Of a stretch of 64,000 nucleotides of DNA, positions 8,499 through 15,890 are shown one piece after another. The notes beneath the pieces were generated by a model. It had not been told where the DNA came from. It did not search any database and saw only the letters and a program-made list of their open reading frames with translations. A program made the position numbers and the translations under genes. The DNA is taken from NCBI GenBank assembly GCA_963811255.1, contig CAWEQI010000003.1, forward strand, positions 930,001-994,000, given 5' to 3'. The DNA comes from Croceibacterium_B sp963811255. GTDB lineage: Bacteria; Pseudomonadota; Alphaproteobacteria; Sphingomonadales; Sphingomonadaceae. Position 1 is the stretch's first letter; each line of letters starts with the position of its first letter.

Positions 8499-9140
8499 AT
8501 CGACCTAAACGCCCCGCGGCGGCCCTCGTGCCAGCTCTACCTGATCTCGCCGCTGGAGGTTGGCGGCGATTTTCCAAGGCGGCTCGCGAGTGCGCTCGAC
8601 GCCGGACCCGTCGCGGCGTTCCAGTTCCGGGTCAAAGGTGTGGATCAGCACGAGGCGGCACGGCTGGCGGCGCCGCTGCAGGCGATCTGCGCGGAGCGTG
8701 ACGTCGCCTTCATCGTCAACGACAGCATTCCGCTGGCGAAGCGGCTCCACGCCGATGGCGTGCACCTCGGGCAAGGCGACGGGACTGTGCGCGAGGCGCG
8801 CGAGGCGCTCGGGCGCGACGCGCAGATCGGGGTGACCTGTCACGCCAGCCGTCATCTCGCCATGGAGGCGGGCGAGGCGGGGGCCGATTACGTCGCCTTC
8901 GGCAGTTTCTTTCCGAGCCACACCAAGGCGAGCGAGCACCGCCCGGAGCCCGAGCTGCTCACCTGGTGGCAGACGCTGTTCGAGATCCCTTGTGTCGCCA
9001 TCGGCGGGATAACGCCGGCCAATTGCGCCCCGCTGGTGTCTGCCGGAGCCGACTTCCTGGCAGTCAGCGCAGCCGTTTGGCAGGGCGACGAGGCAGCGGC
9101 CGTGCGCGCGTTCAACCAGGCCATCGCGGCCCAGGGCTGA
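8487..9140 (+). CDS. thiE: Thiamine phosphate synthase
   Basis: Joins the HMP-pyrophosphate and thiazole-phosphate moieties to make thiamine phosphate. The 217-residue TIM-barrel protein shows QFRVKGVD, the DGVHLGQGD loop, GVTCHASRH, the YVAFGSFFPSHTK phosphate loop and CVAIGGITPANC. The GTG at 8487 was chosen because AGGG lies seven bases upstream and it gives the right length. It overlaps the start of the divergent DUF72 gene by 12 bases. No TPP riboswitch could be fitted, because the gene has no leader free of coding sequence. Confidence 0.9.
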   Translation: MSDHIDLNAPRRPSCQLYLISPLEVGGDFPRRLASALDAGPVAAFQFRVKGVDQHEAARLAAPLQAICAERDVAFIVNDSIPLAKRLHADGVHLGQGDGTVREAREALGRDAQIGVTCHASRHLAMEAGEAGADYVAFGSFFPSHTKASEHRPEPELLTWWQTLFEIPCVAIGGITPANCAPLVSAGADFLAVSAAVWQGDEAAAVRAFNQAIAAQG

Positions 9141-9212
9141 CGCAAAGATCGCTTTGCTTCGCGCAACAATCGTGCGAACCGTCCCGGCTCGGGAGCACAA
9201 GCGGAGAGGGAC

Positions 9213-11164
9213 ATGGACAATCGCGAGCTGACATTCCGGGGCATCGTGCTGGGCGCGCTGCTGACCGTGCTGTTCACCGCCGCGAACGTCTATCTGGGGC
9301 TCAAGATCGGCCTCACTTTCGCCACTTCCATTCCCGCTGCGGTCGTTTCGATGGCGGTGCTGCGCTATTTCGCCGGGGCGACGATCCAGGAGAACAACAT
9401 CGTCCAGACGCTCGCTTCGGCGGCGGGCACGCTGGCGGCGATCATTTTCGTGCTGCCGGGCCTGATCATGATCGGCTGGTGGACCGACTTCCCTTATTGG
9501 CAATCGGTGGCGCTCATCGGCATCGGCGGCATCCTTGGCGTGATGTACTCGGTGCCGCTGCGCCGGGCGCTGGTCACCGGCTCGGACCTGCCGTACCCCG
9601 AAGGCTTGGCGGCGGCCGAAGTGCTCAAGGTCGGCGCCGGCGTCGGCGGGGCGGAGGAGAACAGGAAGGGCTTGGTGGCGATCCTCGGCGGGTCGCTCGT
9701 CTCGGCGGCCTATGCGATCGTCGCCAAGACCGGCCTGCTCGCCGAGGAAGCCTCAGTCACCACTCGGATCGGCGCCGGGGCGACGACCTTCAGCGGCAGC
9801 TACTCGATGGCGCTGATCGGTGTCGGGCACCTCGTCGGTATGGCGGTGGGCGTGGCGATGCTGATCGGGCTGATCATCGGCTGGCTCGTGGTGCTGCCGA
9901 TCTACACCGCCGGCGGGGCGCCGCCGGGCGTCGCGCTGGCCGATTTCGTAGGCACCGTGTTCACCGCGAAGGTTCGCTTCATCGGCGCCGGGACGATCGG
10001 CATCGCCGCGGTGTGGACCCTGCTCAAGCTGATTCTCCCGGTCTTCCGCGGGATCGCCGGGGCCATGGCTGCCTCGCGCGAGCGCACGGCCGGACGCGGC
10101 GAACTGCTCGACATCACCGAGCGCGACCTGCCGATCGGGATCATCGGCGGAGTGATCCTCGTCTCTGTGATCCCGATGGGGCTGCTGCTCGCCGGCTTCG
10201 CCACCGGCGGAGCCATTGCCGGGCATCTGTGGCTGACGCTGGTGCTCTCGATCCTCTACGTGCTGGTGGTCGGCATCGTGATCGCTTCGGTCACCGGCTA
10301 CATGGCCGGCCTGATTGGAGCCTCGAACAGCCCGATTTCGGGCATCGGCATCCTCTCCTCGCTGGGCATATCGCTGGTGCTGCTGGCGATCTTCGGCCGT
10401 GGCGCCGACGTGGATACGACCAAGGTGCTGGTGGCGTTCGCGCTGTTCGTCACCGGCTTGGTGTTCGGCATCGCCACCATCGCCAACGACAACCTGCAGG
10501 ACCTCAAGACCGGACAACTCGTCGGCGCGACGCCGTGGCGCCAGCAGGTCGCGCTGGTGATTGGCGTGGTCTGCGGCGCGCTGGTGATCCCGCCGATCCT
10601 TTCGGTGCTCAACGCGACGTTCGGCTTCCAGGGTGCGCCCGGAGCGGGGCCGGCGCGCTGCCGGCACCGCAAGCGGCGCTGATTTCGGCGATCGCTCAAG
10701 GCGTGCTGGGGGGCAATCTCGACTGGAGCCTGATCTGGATCGGCGCGCTGATCGGCGCGGCCGTCATCTTGGTCGATGAGATCCTCATCCGGACCGGCAA
10801 GTACAGCCTGCCGCCGCTGGCGGTCGGCATGGGCATCTACTTGCCGATGTCGCTCACGTTGACGATTCCGTTCGGTGCGCTGATCGGCTGGTCTTACAAC
10901 CGCTGGGCCGCTCGCCAGCCCGATCCCAATTTCGCCGAGCGCATGGGCGTCCTTGCCGCGACCGGGTTGATTGTCGGCGAGAGCCTGTGGGGAGTGGCCT
11001 TCGCCTTCATCGCCTACGCGCGCGGCAGCGCCACCCCGCTCGCGCTGGTGGGCACGAACGCTTACGCCGCACCGGTCGGGGCGGTGGTGTTCGTGACTGC
11101 GCTGGGGTGGTTGTACTGGCGCACCCGCAAGGCGGCTTCCGACGCACCGCTCGCCGCACCTTGA
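9213..11164 (+). pseudogene. OPT-family oligopeptide transporter with a one-base frameshift
   Basis: Two adjoining frames together encode one polytopic OPT-family (TIGR00733-type) transporter of about 650 residues. The first 480 residues run in the frame of the ATG at 9213 (MDNRELTFRGIVLG start, GLKIGLTFATSIPA, ENNIVQTLASAAGT). They end in frame at 10682 after a junk tail. The remaining 170 residues resume at ALPAPQAALISAIAQGVLGG in the frame ending at 11164. One missing base at about 10652-10654, in a GC-rich run, explains the break. Family members read through this point, so this is either recent inactivation or a sequencing error. Confidence 0.88.
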
Positions 11165-11263
11165 AAGGGAGCGGTAGGTCGGTTGAACGGATATTTTGCC
11201 GCCCTGCTTCGTTGATCCCGCCAGTGGGGCGGGGCGCGCCTCATAGCCCGGGAGTCCTCACGC

Positions 11264-12544
11264 ATGCGCATAATCATCACCGCCGCGCTTCTTCTAACGC
11301 TGGCGGCCTGTGGGTCGAACAACGCCGCCAGCAACAGCAATCAGGTGACGGCAACGCCGGCCACCACCGCTGCGACACCGACCGCCGCGCCCACGGTCGC
11401 AAGCGCGGCGGACTCGATGGCGTCTCACGATGTCGCACCCGGCCAGACGGCCGCCGTGCAATACCCGGACACCGAGAAGCGGCCGATCATGCAGGCGCAG
11501 GTCGTGCTCGACCGGCAAGGCTTCGGGCCCGGCGTGATCGACGGCAAGATGGGCCTCTCGACCAGGCACGCGCTGGAAGGATTCCAAGAGGCTCACGGGC
11601 TGAAGATCAGCGGCAAGCTCGACGAAGCGACGAAGCAGGCGCTCGCGCAGTGGAACAACATTCCCGCGACGCGGGTGGTGCGAATACCGCAGGACTGGGC
11701 GGGCCGCAGCTATCGCAAGGTGCCGAGCGATCCTGCCAAAGAGGCGCAGATGCAGCGTCTCGGCTATCAAAGCCTCGACGAGCGGCTGGCGGAGCGCTTC
11801 CACACCACCGCCGCAGTGCTCAAGCAGCTCAATCCAGACGGCAAGCCGCTCGGCGTGGATGCCGCCGACCTTGCCGGCGGCGGGATCGCTACGGCGCAGG
11901 GGAATGCCAAAGCGGCTGAGCAGACGCCTCCGAAGCCCGCTCCGTCTCCTGCAGCATCGGCGTCGCCATCGCCTACGTCTTCCGCCTCGCCACCCGGCCA
12001 ATCCCTATTCACCGCCGGTCAATTGGTGCGCGTCCCCAACATCGGCGGCGACCGCATCGATCCCAATCAGCTGCAGGACAAGGTCTGGCAGGCGACGCTC
12101 GCCTCGCTCGGTGTCGGCACCGACCAGCCGCACGTGACAAAGGTCGTCGTCGACAAATCCGGCGACTGGCTGAAGGGCTACGATGCCTCGGGTCAGCTGG
12201 TGGCCGAATTTACTGTCACCACCGGTTCGACCCACGATCCGCTGCCGCTGGGCCACTGGCGAATTACCGGGATCGATCACAATCCTTATTTCTCGTATGA
12301 TCCCAAGTTGTTGTGGGACGTACCCGACAGCAATGCCAAGCAGAAGCTGCCCCCGGGGCCGAACGGCCCGGTAGGGGTGGTGTGGATTGCCCTGAGCAAG
12401 CCGCATTACGGCATCCACGGCACGCCCGATCCGGAAGCCATCGGCCGGACCCAGAGCCACGGTTGCGTGCGGCTGACCAACTGGGACGCCGCCCGGCTGG
12501 CGCAGATGGTCGATACTTCGACCAAGGTCGTGTTCCAGGCGTGA
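11264..12544 (+). CDS. L,D-transpeptidase lipoprotein with peptidoglycan-binding domain
   Basis: Envelope enzyme that forms 3-3 cross-links or attaches proteins to peptidoglycan. The 426 residues start with a lipoprotein signal ending LAAC (Cys16). A PG-binding-1 domain follows at about 70-130 (QAQVVLDRQGFGPGVIDG...). Then comes a Pro/Ala/Ser-rich linker (about 210-245) and the YkuD catalytic domain at about 280-426. The catalytic motif is IHGTPDPEAIGRTQSHGCVR, with His399 and nucleophile Cys401. An M23 peptidase follows four bases downstream, an envelope-remodelling pair. Confidence 0.92.
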   Translation: MRIIITAALLLTLAACGSNNAASNSNQVTATPATTAATPTAAPTVASAADSMASHDVAPGQTAAVQYPDTEKRPIMQAQVVLDRQGFGPGVIDGKMGLSTRHALEGFQEAHGLKISGKLDEATKQALAQWNNIPATRVVRIPQDWAGRSYRKVPSDPAKEAQMQRLGYQSLDERLAERFHTTAAVLKQLNPDGKPLGVDAADLAGGGIATAQGNAKAAEQTPPKPAPSPAASASPSPTSSASPPGQSLFTAGQLVRVPNIGGDRIDPNQLQDKVWQATLASLGVGTDQPHVTKVVVDKSGDWLKGYDASGQLVAEFTVTTGSTHDPLPLGHWRITGIDHNPYFSYDPKLLWDVPDSNAKQKLPPGPNGPVGVVWIALSKPHYGIHGTPDPEAIGRTQSHGCVRLTNWDAARLAQMVDTSTKVVFQA

Positions 12545-12547
12545 GCG

Positions 12548-13183
12548 ATGCGTCTTGCCGACCGCCTGCTGACCATCGTCGTCACCGCGACGCTGACCTC
12601 GGGCGTGTGGATCGTGATCGGCTCGTTCTATTTCCCGCAGGCTTCCCGGCCGGGCCCGAGCGGCGCAGCCCCGATTGCCTCAGCGCCTGCACCGGAGCCG
12701 GTCGCCTCTACGAACCGCCCAACCGCGCAATCGGGAGCCCTTCCGTCGGGCCTCGTCATTCCGGTCGCCGGCGTCACCGCCGATCAATTATCGGATAACT
12801 TCAACGACAGCCGCGGCGGTCACCGTCACGGAGCCCTCGACATCCTGGCGCCCCGCGGGACCGAAGTGCTCGCCGCCGCCTCAGGAACTGTCGAAAAGCT
12901 GTTCCACTCGGTGCCTGGTGGAAACACCATTTATATCCGTTCGCCCGACCGTTCGACAATCTACTATTACGCTCACCTCGACCATTACGCGGAGGGGCTG
13001 AGAGAAGGGCAGGCGGTGGCGCGGGGCCAGGTGATTGCCGCCGTCGGCTCTACCGGCGACGCGAGCCCCGAGGCGCCGCACCTGCATTTCGAGATCATGC
13101 GCACGACGCCGCAAGCGAAGTGGTACGATCCGGCAACGGATGTCGACCCTTATCCGCTGCTGACGGGCAAGCAGCCTGGTTAG
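12548..13183 (+). CDS. M23 family metallopeptidase (LytM-type)
   Basis: A 211-residue membrane-anchored murein endopeptidase or activator. An N-terminal signal anchor (about residues 5-30) is followed by a Pro/Ala-rich spacer and a C-terminal M23 domain. The zinc ligands are visible: HRHGALD supplies His and Asp, and HLHFE supplies the last His. All ligands appear present, so it is probably catalytically active. It sits directly behind the L,D-transpeptidase gene (three bases between the stop and this ATG) and ends four bases from a convergent gene. Confidence 0.9.
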   Translation: MRLADRLLTIVVTATLTSGVWIVIGSFYFPQASRPGPSGAAPIASAPAPEPVASTNRPTAQSGALPSGLVIPVAGVTADQLSDNFNDSRGGHRHGALDILAPRGTEVLAAASGTVEKLFHSVPGGNTIYIRSPDRSTIYYYAHLDHYAEGLREGQAVARGQVIAAVGSTGDASPEAPHLHFEIMRTTPQAKWYDPATDVDPYPLLTGKQPG

Positions 13184-13187
13184 GACT

Positions 13188-13541
13188 TCAGGAGTGCCCT
13201 ACGAGCACGCACCGCAAGCGGCCGGGCTTGCCGTCGGGGCCGATCAGCCGCAGGAATCCGGTGTCGACCACCTGATACTTCTCGCCCTTGCGCGGGCCGC
13301 TGGTCATCTCGACGCGGTCTCCGCGGCGCAGATAAGTGCCGCTGCCCTTGGCCGAGCTGTAGCGCGAGCCGGTTTCGACGACAAAGTTGCGCTCGGGCTG
13401 CGGATGGCCGCGGCCGACGCCGCCGTCCTCCGGCAGTTCGCAGGCGTATGGGCCGCGCGCAACGGTGCCGAGCGGACCTTGCGCGAGCGCTGCTGAAGCG
13501 CCTGCAGCAATCAGCGCGGCGATGGTGAGCGGGCGGATCAT
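13188..13541 (-). CDS. Small exported hypothetical protein
   Basis: A 117-residue protein with a signal peptide ending near ASAALA (residue 20). The mature part of about 95 residues has two cysteines (in YACELPED and RLRCVLVG) that could pair, and a beta-rich run GSGTYLRRGDRVEMTSGPRKG. No family was recognised. It lies convergent with the M23 gene and divergent from efp, so it has its own promoter somewhere in 13542-13641. Confidence 0.7.
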   Translation of the reverse strand: MIRPLTIAALIAAGASAALAQGPLGTVARGPYACELPEDGGVGRGHPQPERNFVVETGSRYSSAKGSGTYLRRGDRVEMTSGPRKGEKYQVVDTGFLRLIGPDGKPGRLRCVLVGHS

Positions 13542-13641
13542 GGCCTGGCTATAGCACGGCGGCGTTGCCCTTGCATGAATTGTGCCCAGCGCCTAGGGCG
13601 CGCGGCAATCCGAAATCCCCCCATCAAGGCAGACGGTAGCG

Positions 13642-14205
13642 ATGAAGATCAGCGGCGTGGACATTCGTCCCGGCAACATCCTCGAATACGAAGGCGGCAT
13701 CTGGAAGGTCGCCAAGATCCAGCACACCCAGCCGGGCAAGGGCGGCGCCTACATGCAGGTCGAGATGAAGAACCTGCAGGACGGGCGCAAGACCAACGTC
13801 CGCTTTCGCAGCGCCGACACCGTCGAGCGCGTGCGGCTCGACACCAAGGAGTTCCAGTACCTTTATCGGGACGGCGACATGCTGGTGTTCATGGACAAGG
13901 ACACCTACGAGCAGATCCACTTGCCAGCCGATCTGCTCGGCGAGGCCGCGGCGTTCCTTCAGGACGGGATGGACGTGACACTGGAGCTGTGGGACGAAAA
14001 GCCGATCAGCGTCCAGCTGCCGGATCAGGTGGAGGCGACGATCGTTGAGGCCGATGCCGTGGTCAAGGGCCAGACAGCTTCCTCCAGCTACAAGCCGGCA
14101 CTGCTCGACAACGGCGTGCGCGTGATGGTGCCGCCGCACATCGAAAGCGGCACGCGTATCGTGGTCGACGTCTACGAGCGGACGTACGTCGGAAAGGCAG
14201 GTTAA
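13642..14205 (+). CDS. efp: Elongation factor P
   Basis: Translation factor that binds between P and E sites and relieves stalling at polyproline. The 187 residues match the family. The N-terminal KOW-like domain carries the tip loop TQPGKGGAYMQVEMKNL, with a lysine at the position modified in other bacteria. Two OB-type domains follow, ending in the signature VPPHIESGTRIVVD. The next gene starts three bases after the stop. No strong Shine-Dalgarno is visible. Confidence 0.97.
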   Translation: MKISGVDIRPGNILEYEGGIWKVAKIQHTQPGKGGAYMQVEMKNLQDGRKTNVRFRSADTVERVRLDTKEFQYLYRDGDMLVFMDKDTYEQIHLPADLLGEAAAFLQDGMDVTLELWDEKPISVQLPDQVEATIVEADAVVKGQTASSSYKPALLDNGVRVMVPPHIESGTRIVVDVYERTYVGKAG

Positions 14206-14207
14206 AC

Positions 14208-14615
14208 ATGAACAGGATTGCAGTAGCCGGCGCCGTTGCGCTGGCGCTCGGCACGGCGCCCGTTGCGGCGCAGGCACAGGACGCCACTCCGCTGGAGTCG
14301 CTTAGCCAAGAGCAGAAGGATCACGGAGTCGAGACCTTCAAGCTGCTGGCGAGTGCGATGCAGTCGGACAAGGTGCCCGAAAGCGTCAAGTCGGTGCTGA
14401 TGGCGTGCATGTACGAGAACTCGGTCGGCAAGATCAGCGAGACCGTTGACAAAGTGATCGCCGCCAACCCGGGAAAGATCGACCGCGCCAAGCCGGAGCA
14501 GATGGTCGGCGTGATAGCCCAGGTCTGCGGTTACAAGCCGGATCAATCCAAGGCCGCTGAAGCTCCCGCCAAGAACGCGCCTGCTCACTCCTCCGCCAAG
14601 CCCAAGGGCCGCTGA
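14208..14615 (+). CDS. Small exported hypothetical protein in the efp operon
   Basis: A 135-residue protein with a signal peptide ending AQAQ (about residue 24). The mature part is helical and about 110 residues long, with two cysteines about 40 residues apart (LMACMYEN and AQVCGYKP) that could link two helices. The tail is rich in Ala, Pro, Lys and Ser. It starts three bases after efp and is followed six bases later by an inositol-monophosphatase-family gene, so the three are probably one operon. No family recognised. Confidence 0.75.
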   Translation: MNRIAVAGAVALALGTAPVAAQAQDATPLESLSQEQKDHGVETFKLLASAMQSDKVPESVKSVLMACMYENSVGKISETVDKVIAANPGKIDRAKPEQMVGVIAQVCGYKPDQSKAAEAPAKNAPAHSSAKPKGR

Positions 14616-14621
14616 GCACGC

Positions 14622-15443
14622 GTGGCGGCGCTCAGCGGGCTCATTCGCGTCATGGAGCGCGCCGCGCGCAAGGCGGGCGGCCGCCTGCGGCGCGACTTCG
14701 GCGAGGTGGAGCAGCTCCAGGTCAGCCGCAAGGGGCCGTCCGACTTTGTGTCGAAGGCCGACGAGGCCGCCGAACGGACGATCTACGACGACCTGCGGCA
14801 GGCACGGCCGGACTGGGGCTTCCTGCTCGAGGAAGCGGGAATGATCGAAGGCGACCCGGCCAAGCCGCGCTGGATCGTCGATCCGCTCGACGGCACCAGC
14901 AATTTCCTCCACGCGGTCCCGCACTTCGCCGTCTCGATCGCGGCGCAGGAGCCGAAGCCCGACGGTTCGGGCTGGGGGGACGTTATCGCCGGCGTGGTCT
15001 ATCAGCCGATCACCGACGAGACCTTCTGGGCCGAGAAGAATCGCGGCGCCTGGCTTCATGACGGCAGGCTGCGCGTTTCCGCCCGCCGGCAGCTGTCGGA
15101 GGCGCTGATCGCCACCGGCATTCCTTTTCACGGGCACGGCGATTTCGACGAATGGAGTCGCGTATTCTCCGCGGTCGGTCCGCACGTCGCCGGCATCCGC
15201 CGGTTCGGTTCGGCCGCGCTCGACCTCGCCTGGGTGGCCGCCGGGCGTTACGACGGGTTCTGGGAAAGCGATCTTTCGCCCTGGGACACCGCTGCGGGAT
15301 GCCTGCTGGTGCGGGAGGCCGGCGGCTTCGTGAGCGACTATCGCGGGCGCTCGCTGCCGATCTGCCATGAGCAGGTCGTCGCCGGGAACGACCCGCTCCA
15401 TTCGCGGCTCCACAAGCTGCTCGCCGGCGCGCTCAAAGCCTGA
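14622..15443 (+). CDS. Inositol monophosphatase family protein (SuhB-like)
   Basis: Metal-dependent sugar or inositol phosphatase. The 273 residues show the family motifs: GPSDFVSKADEAAE near residue 40, EEAG near 68, WIVDPLDGTSNFLHAVP at about 83-99 with the metal-binding aspartates, and WDTAAGCLLVREAGG at about 224. The GTG start at 14622 is the only reasonable one. It could be SuhB itself; a second family member lies at 44401. The actual substrate cannot be told from sequence. Confidence 0.9.
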   Translation: MAALSGLIRVMERAARKAGGRLRRDFGEVEQLQVSRKGPSDFVSKADEAAERTIYDDLRQARPDWGFLLEEAGMIEGDPAKPRWIVDPLDGTSNFLHAVPHFAVSIAAQEPKPDGSGWGDVIAGVVYQPITDETFWAEKNRGAWLHDGRLRVSARRQLSEALIATGIPFHGHGDFDEWSRVFSAVGPHVAGIRRFGSAALDLAWVAAGRYDGFWESDLSPWDTAAGCLLVREAGGFVSDYRGRSLPICHEQVVAGNDPLHSRLHKLLAGALKA

Positions 15444-15488
15444 AACCAACGCGCGCTTCCGCGGTTGTGCCAGCGCCGCGGCTCAGTG

Positions 15489-15760
15489 AGGGCCTGTGGC
15501 CCCGCCTGGCAACGGCCTGGGCGGAGCGGATTTTGGCGCTGGGCAAGGAGCGAGGAGGGAGCGATGCCAGGACATATCGTGACCGACGAGCGACGCCGCC
15601 ATGCGCCAGTGGCCGCCCGCCGCTTCACGGTCGCCCTCAGGAGCCCGCTGGAGGGCGTCGCTTGCTTGCGCGTAGTTTCGGCTACGCGTCTGCGCTGCGC
15701 TCCTTGCCAGCGGGCTCCTGAGGACGATCCAGGCCATTGCCAGGCAGGGACACAGGCCCT
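15489..15760. repeat. Long nested inverted repeat (MITE- or REP-like)
   Basis: The outer arms are 15489-15520 and 15729-15760: 32 bases each, complementary at 29 of 32 positions. Inside, a perfect 17-base pair of arms lies at 15635-15651 and 15707-15723. Inside that, CGCGTAG and CTACGCG can close a small hairpin. The left side between the outer and inner arms has about 114 extra bases. No target duplication was seen at the ends. It could be a dispersed non-coding repeat or a folded RNA; copy number outside this window is unknown. Confidence 0.7.
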
Positions 15761-15765
15761 AATCG
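15737..15765 (+). promoter_or_regulatory. Possible promoter of tRNA-Leu
   Basis: TTGCCA (15737-15742) matches five of six bases of the -35 consensus. After a 17-base spacer comes TAATCG (15760-15765), a weak -10. The first base of the tRNA is 15 bases beyond, a normal leader length. The -35 lies inside the right outer arm of the inverted repeat. Confidence 0.3.
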
Positions 15766-15779
15766 CCACGATGATGGGA

Positions 15780-15865
15780 GCCCCTGTGGCGGAATTGGTA
15801 GACGCGCTCGAACTCAAAATCGAGTTTCTTCGGAAGTGCCCGTTCGAGTTGGGCCAGGGGCACCA
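15780..15865 (+). tRNA. tRNA-Leu (CAA anticodon), with an eight-base anticodon loop
   Basis: The acceptor arms GCCCCTG and CAGGGGC pair fully, followed by A and an encoded CCA. The D arm GCG/CGC, a variable arm closed by TTC-TTCG-GAA and the T arm (GCCCG, TTCGAGT, TGGGC) are all present. The anticodon stem CTCGA/TCGAG encloses ACTCAAAA, eight bases instead of seven, with CAA as the only sensible anticodon. Related tRNA-Leu(CAA) genes have seven. The extra A may be a sequencing error. Confidence 0.85.
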
Positions 15866-15890
15866 CACTCTTTCTCGACCGCCGCCGCGC

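Larger units (their letters stand above)
15444..15779. other. Intergenic stretch dominated by a nested inverted repeat
   Basis: 336 bases between the phosphatase gene and tRNA-Leu contain no credible gene. The short open frames here have no Shine-Dalgarno and sit in the palindrome. The region holds two nested inverted repeats, annotated separately, and a possible tRNA promoter overlapping the right-hand outer arm. Confidence 0.6.

Noticed and set aside
15467..15721. Short ORF inside the inverted repeat before tRNA-Leu
   Set aside because: No ribosome site, composition follows the palindrome, and the frame crosses the nested arms.
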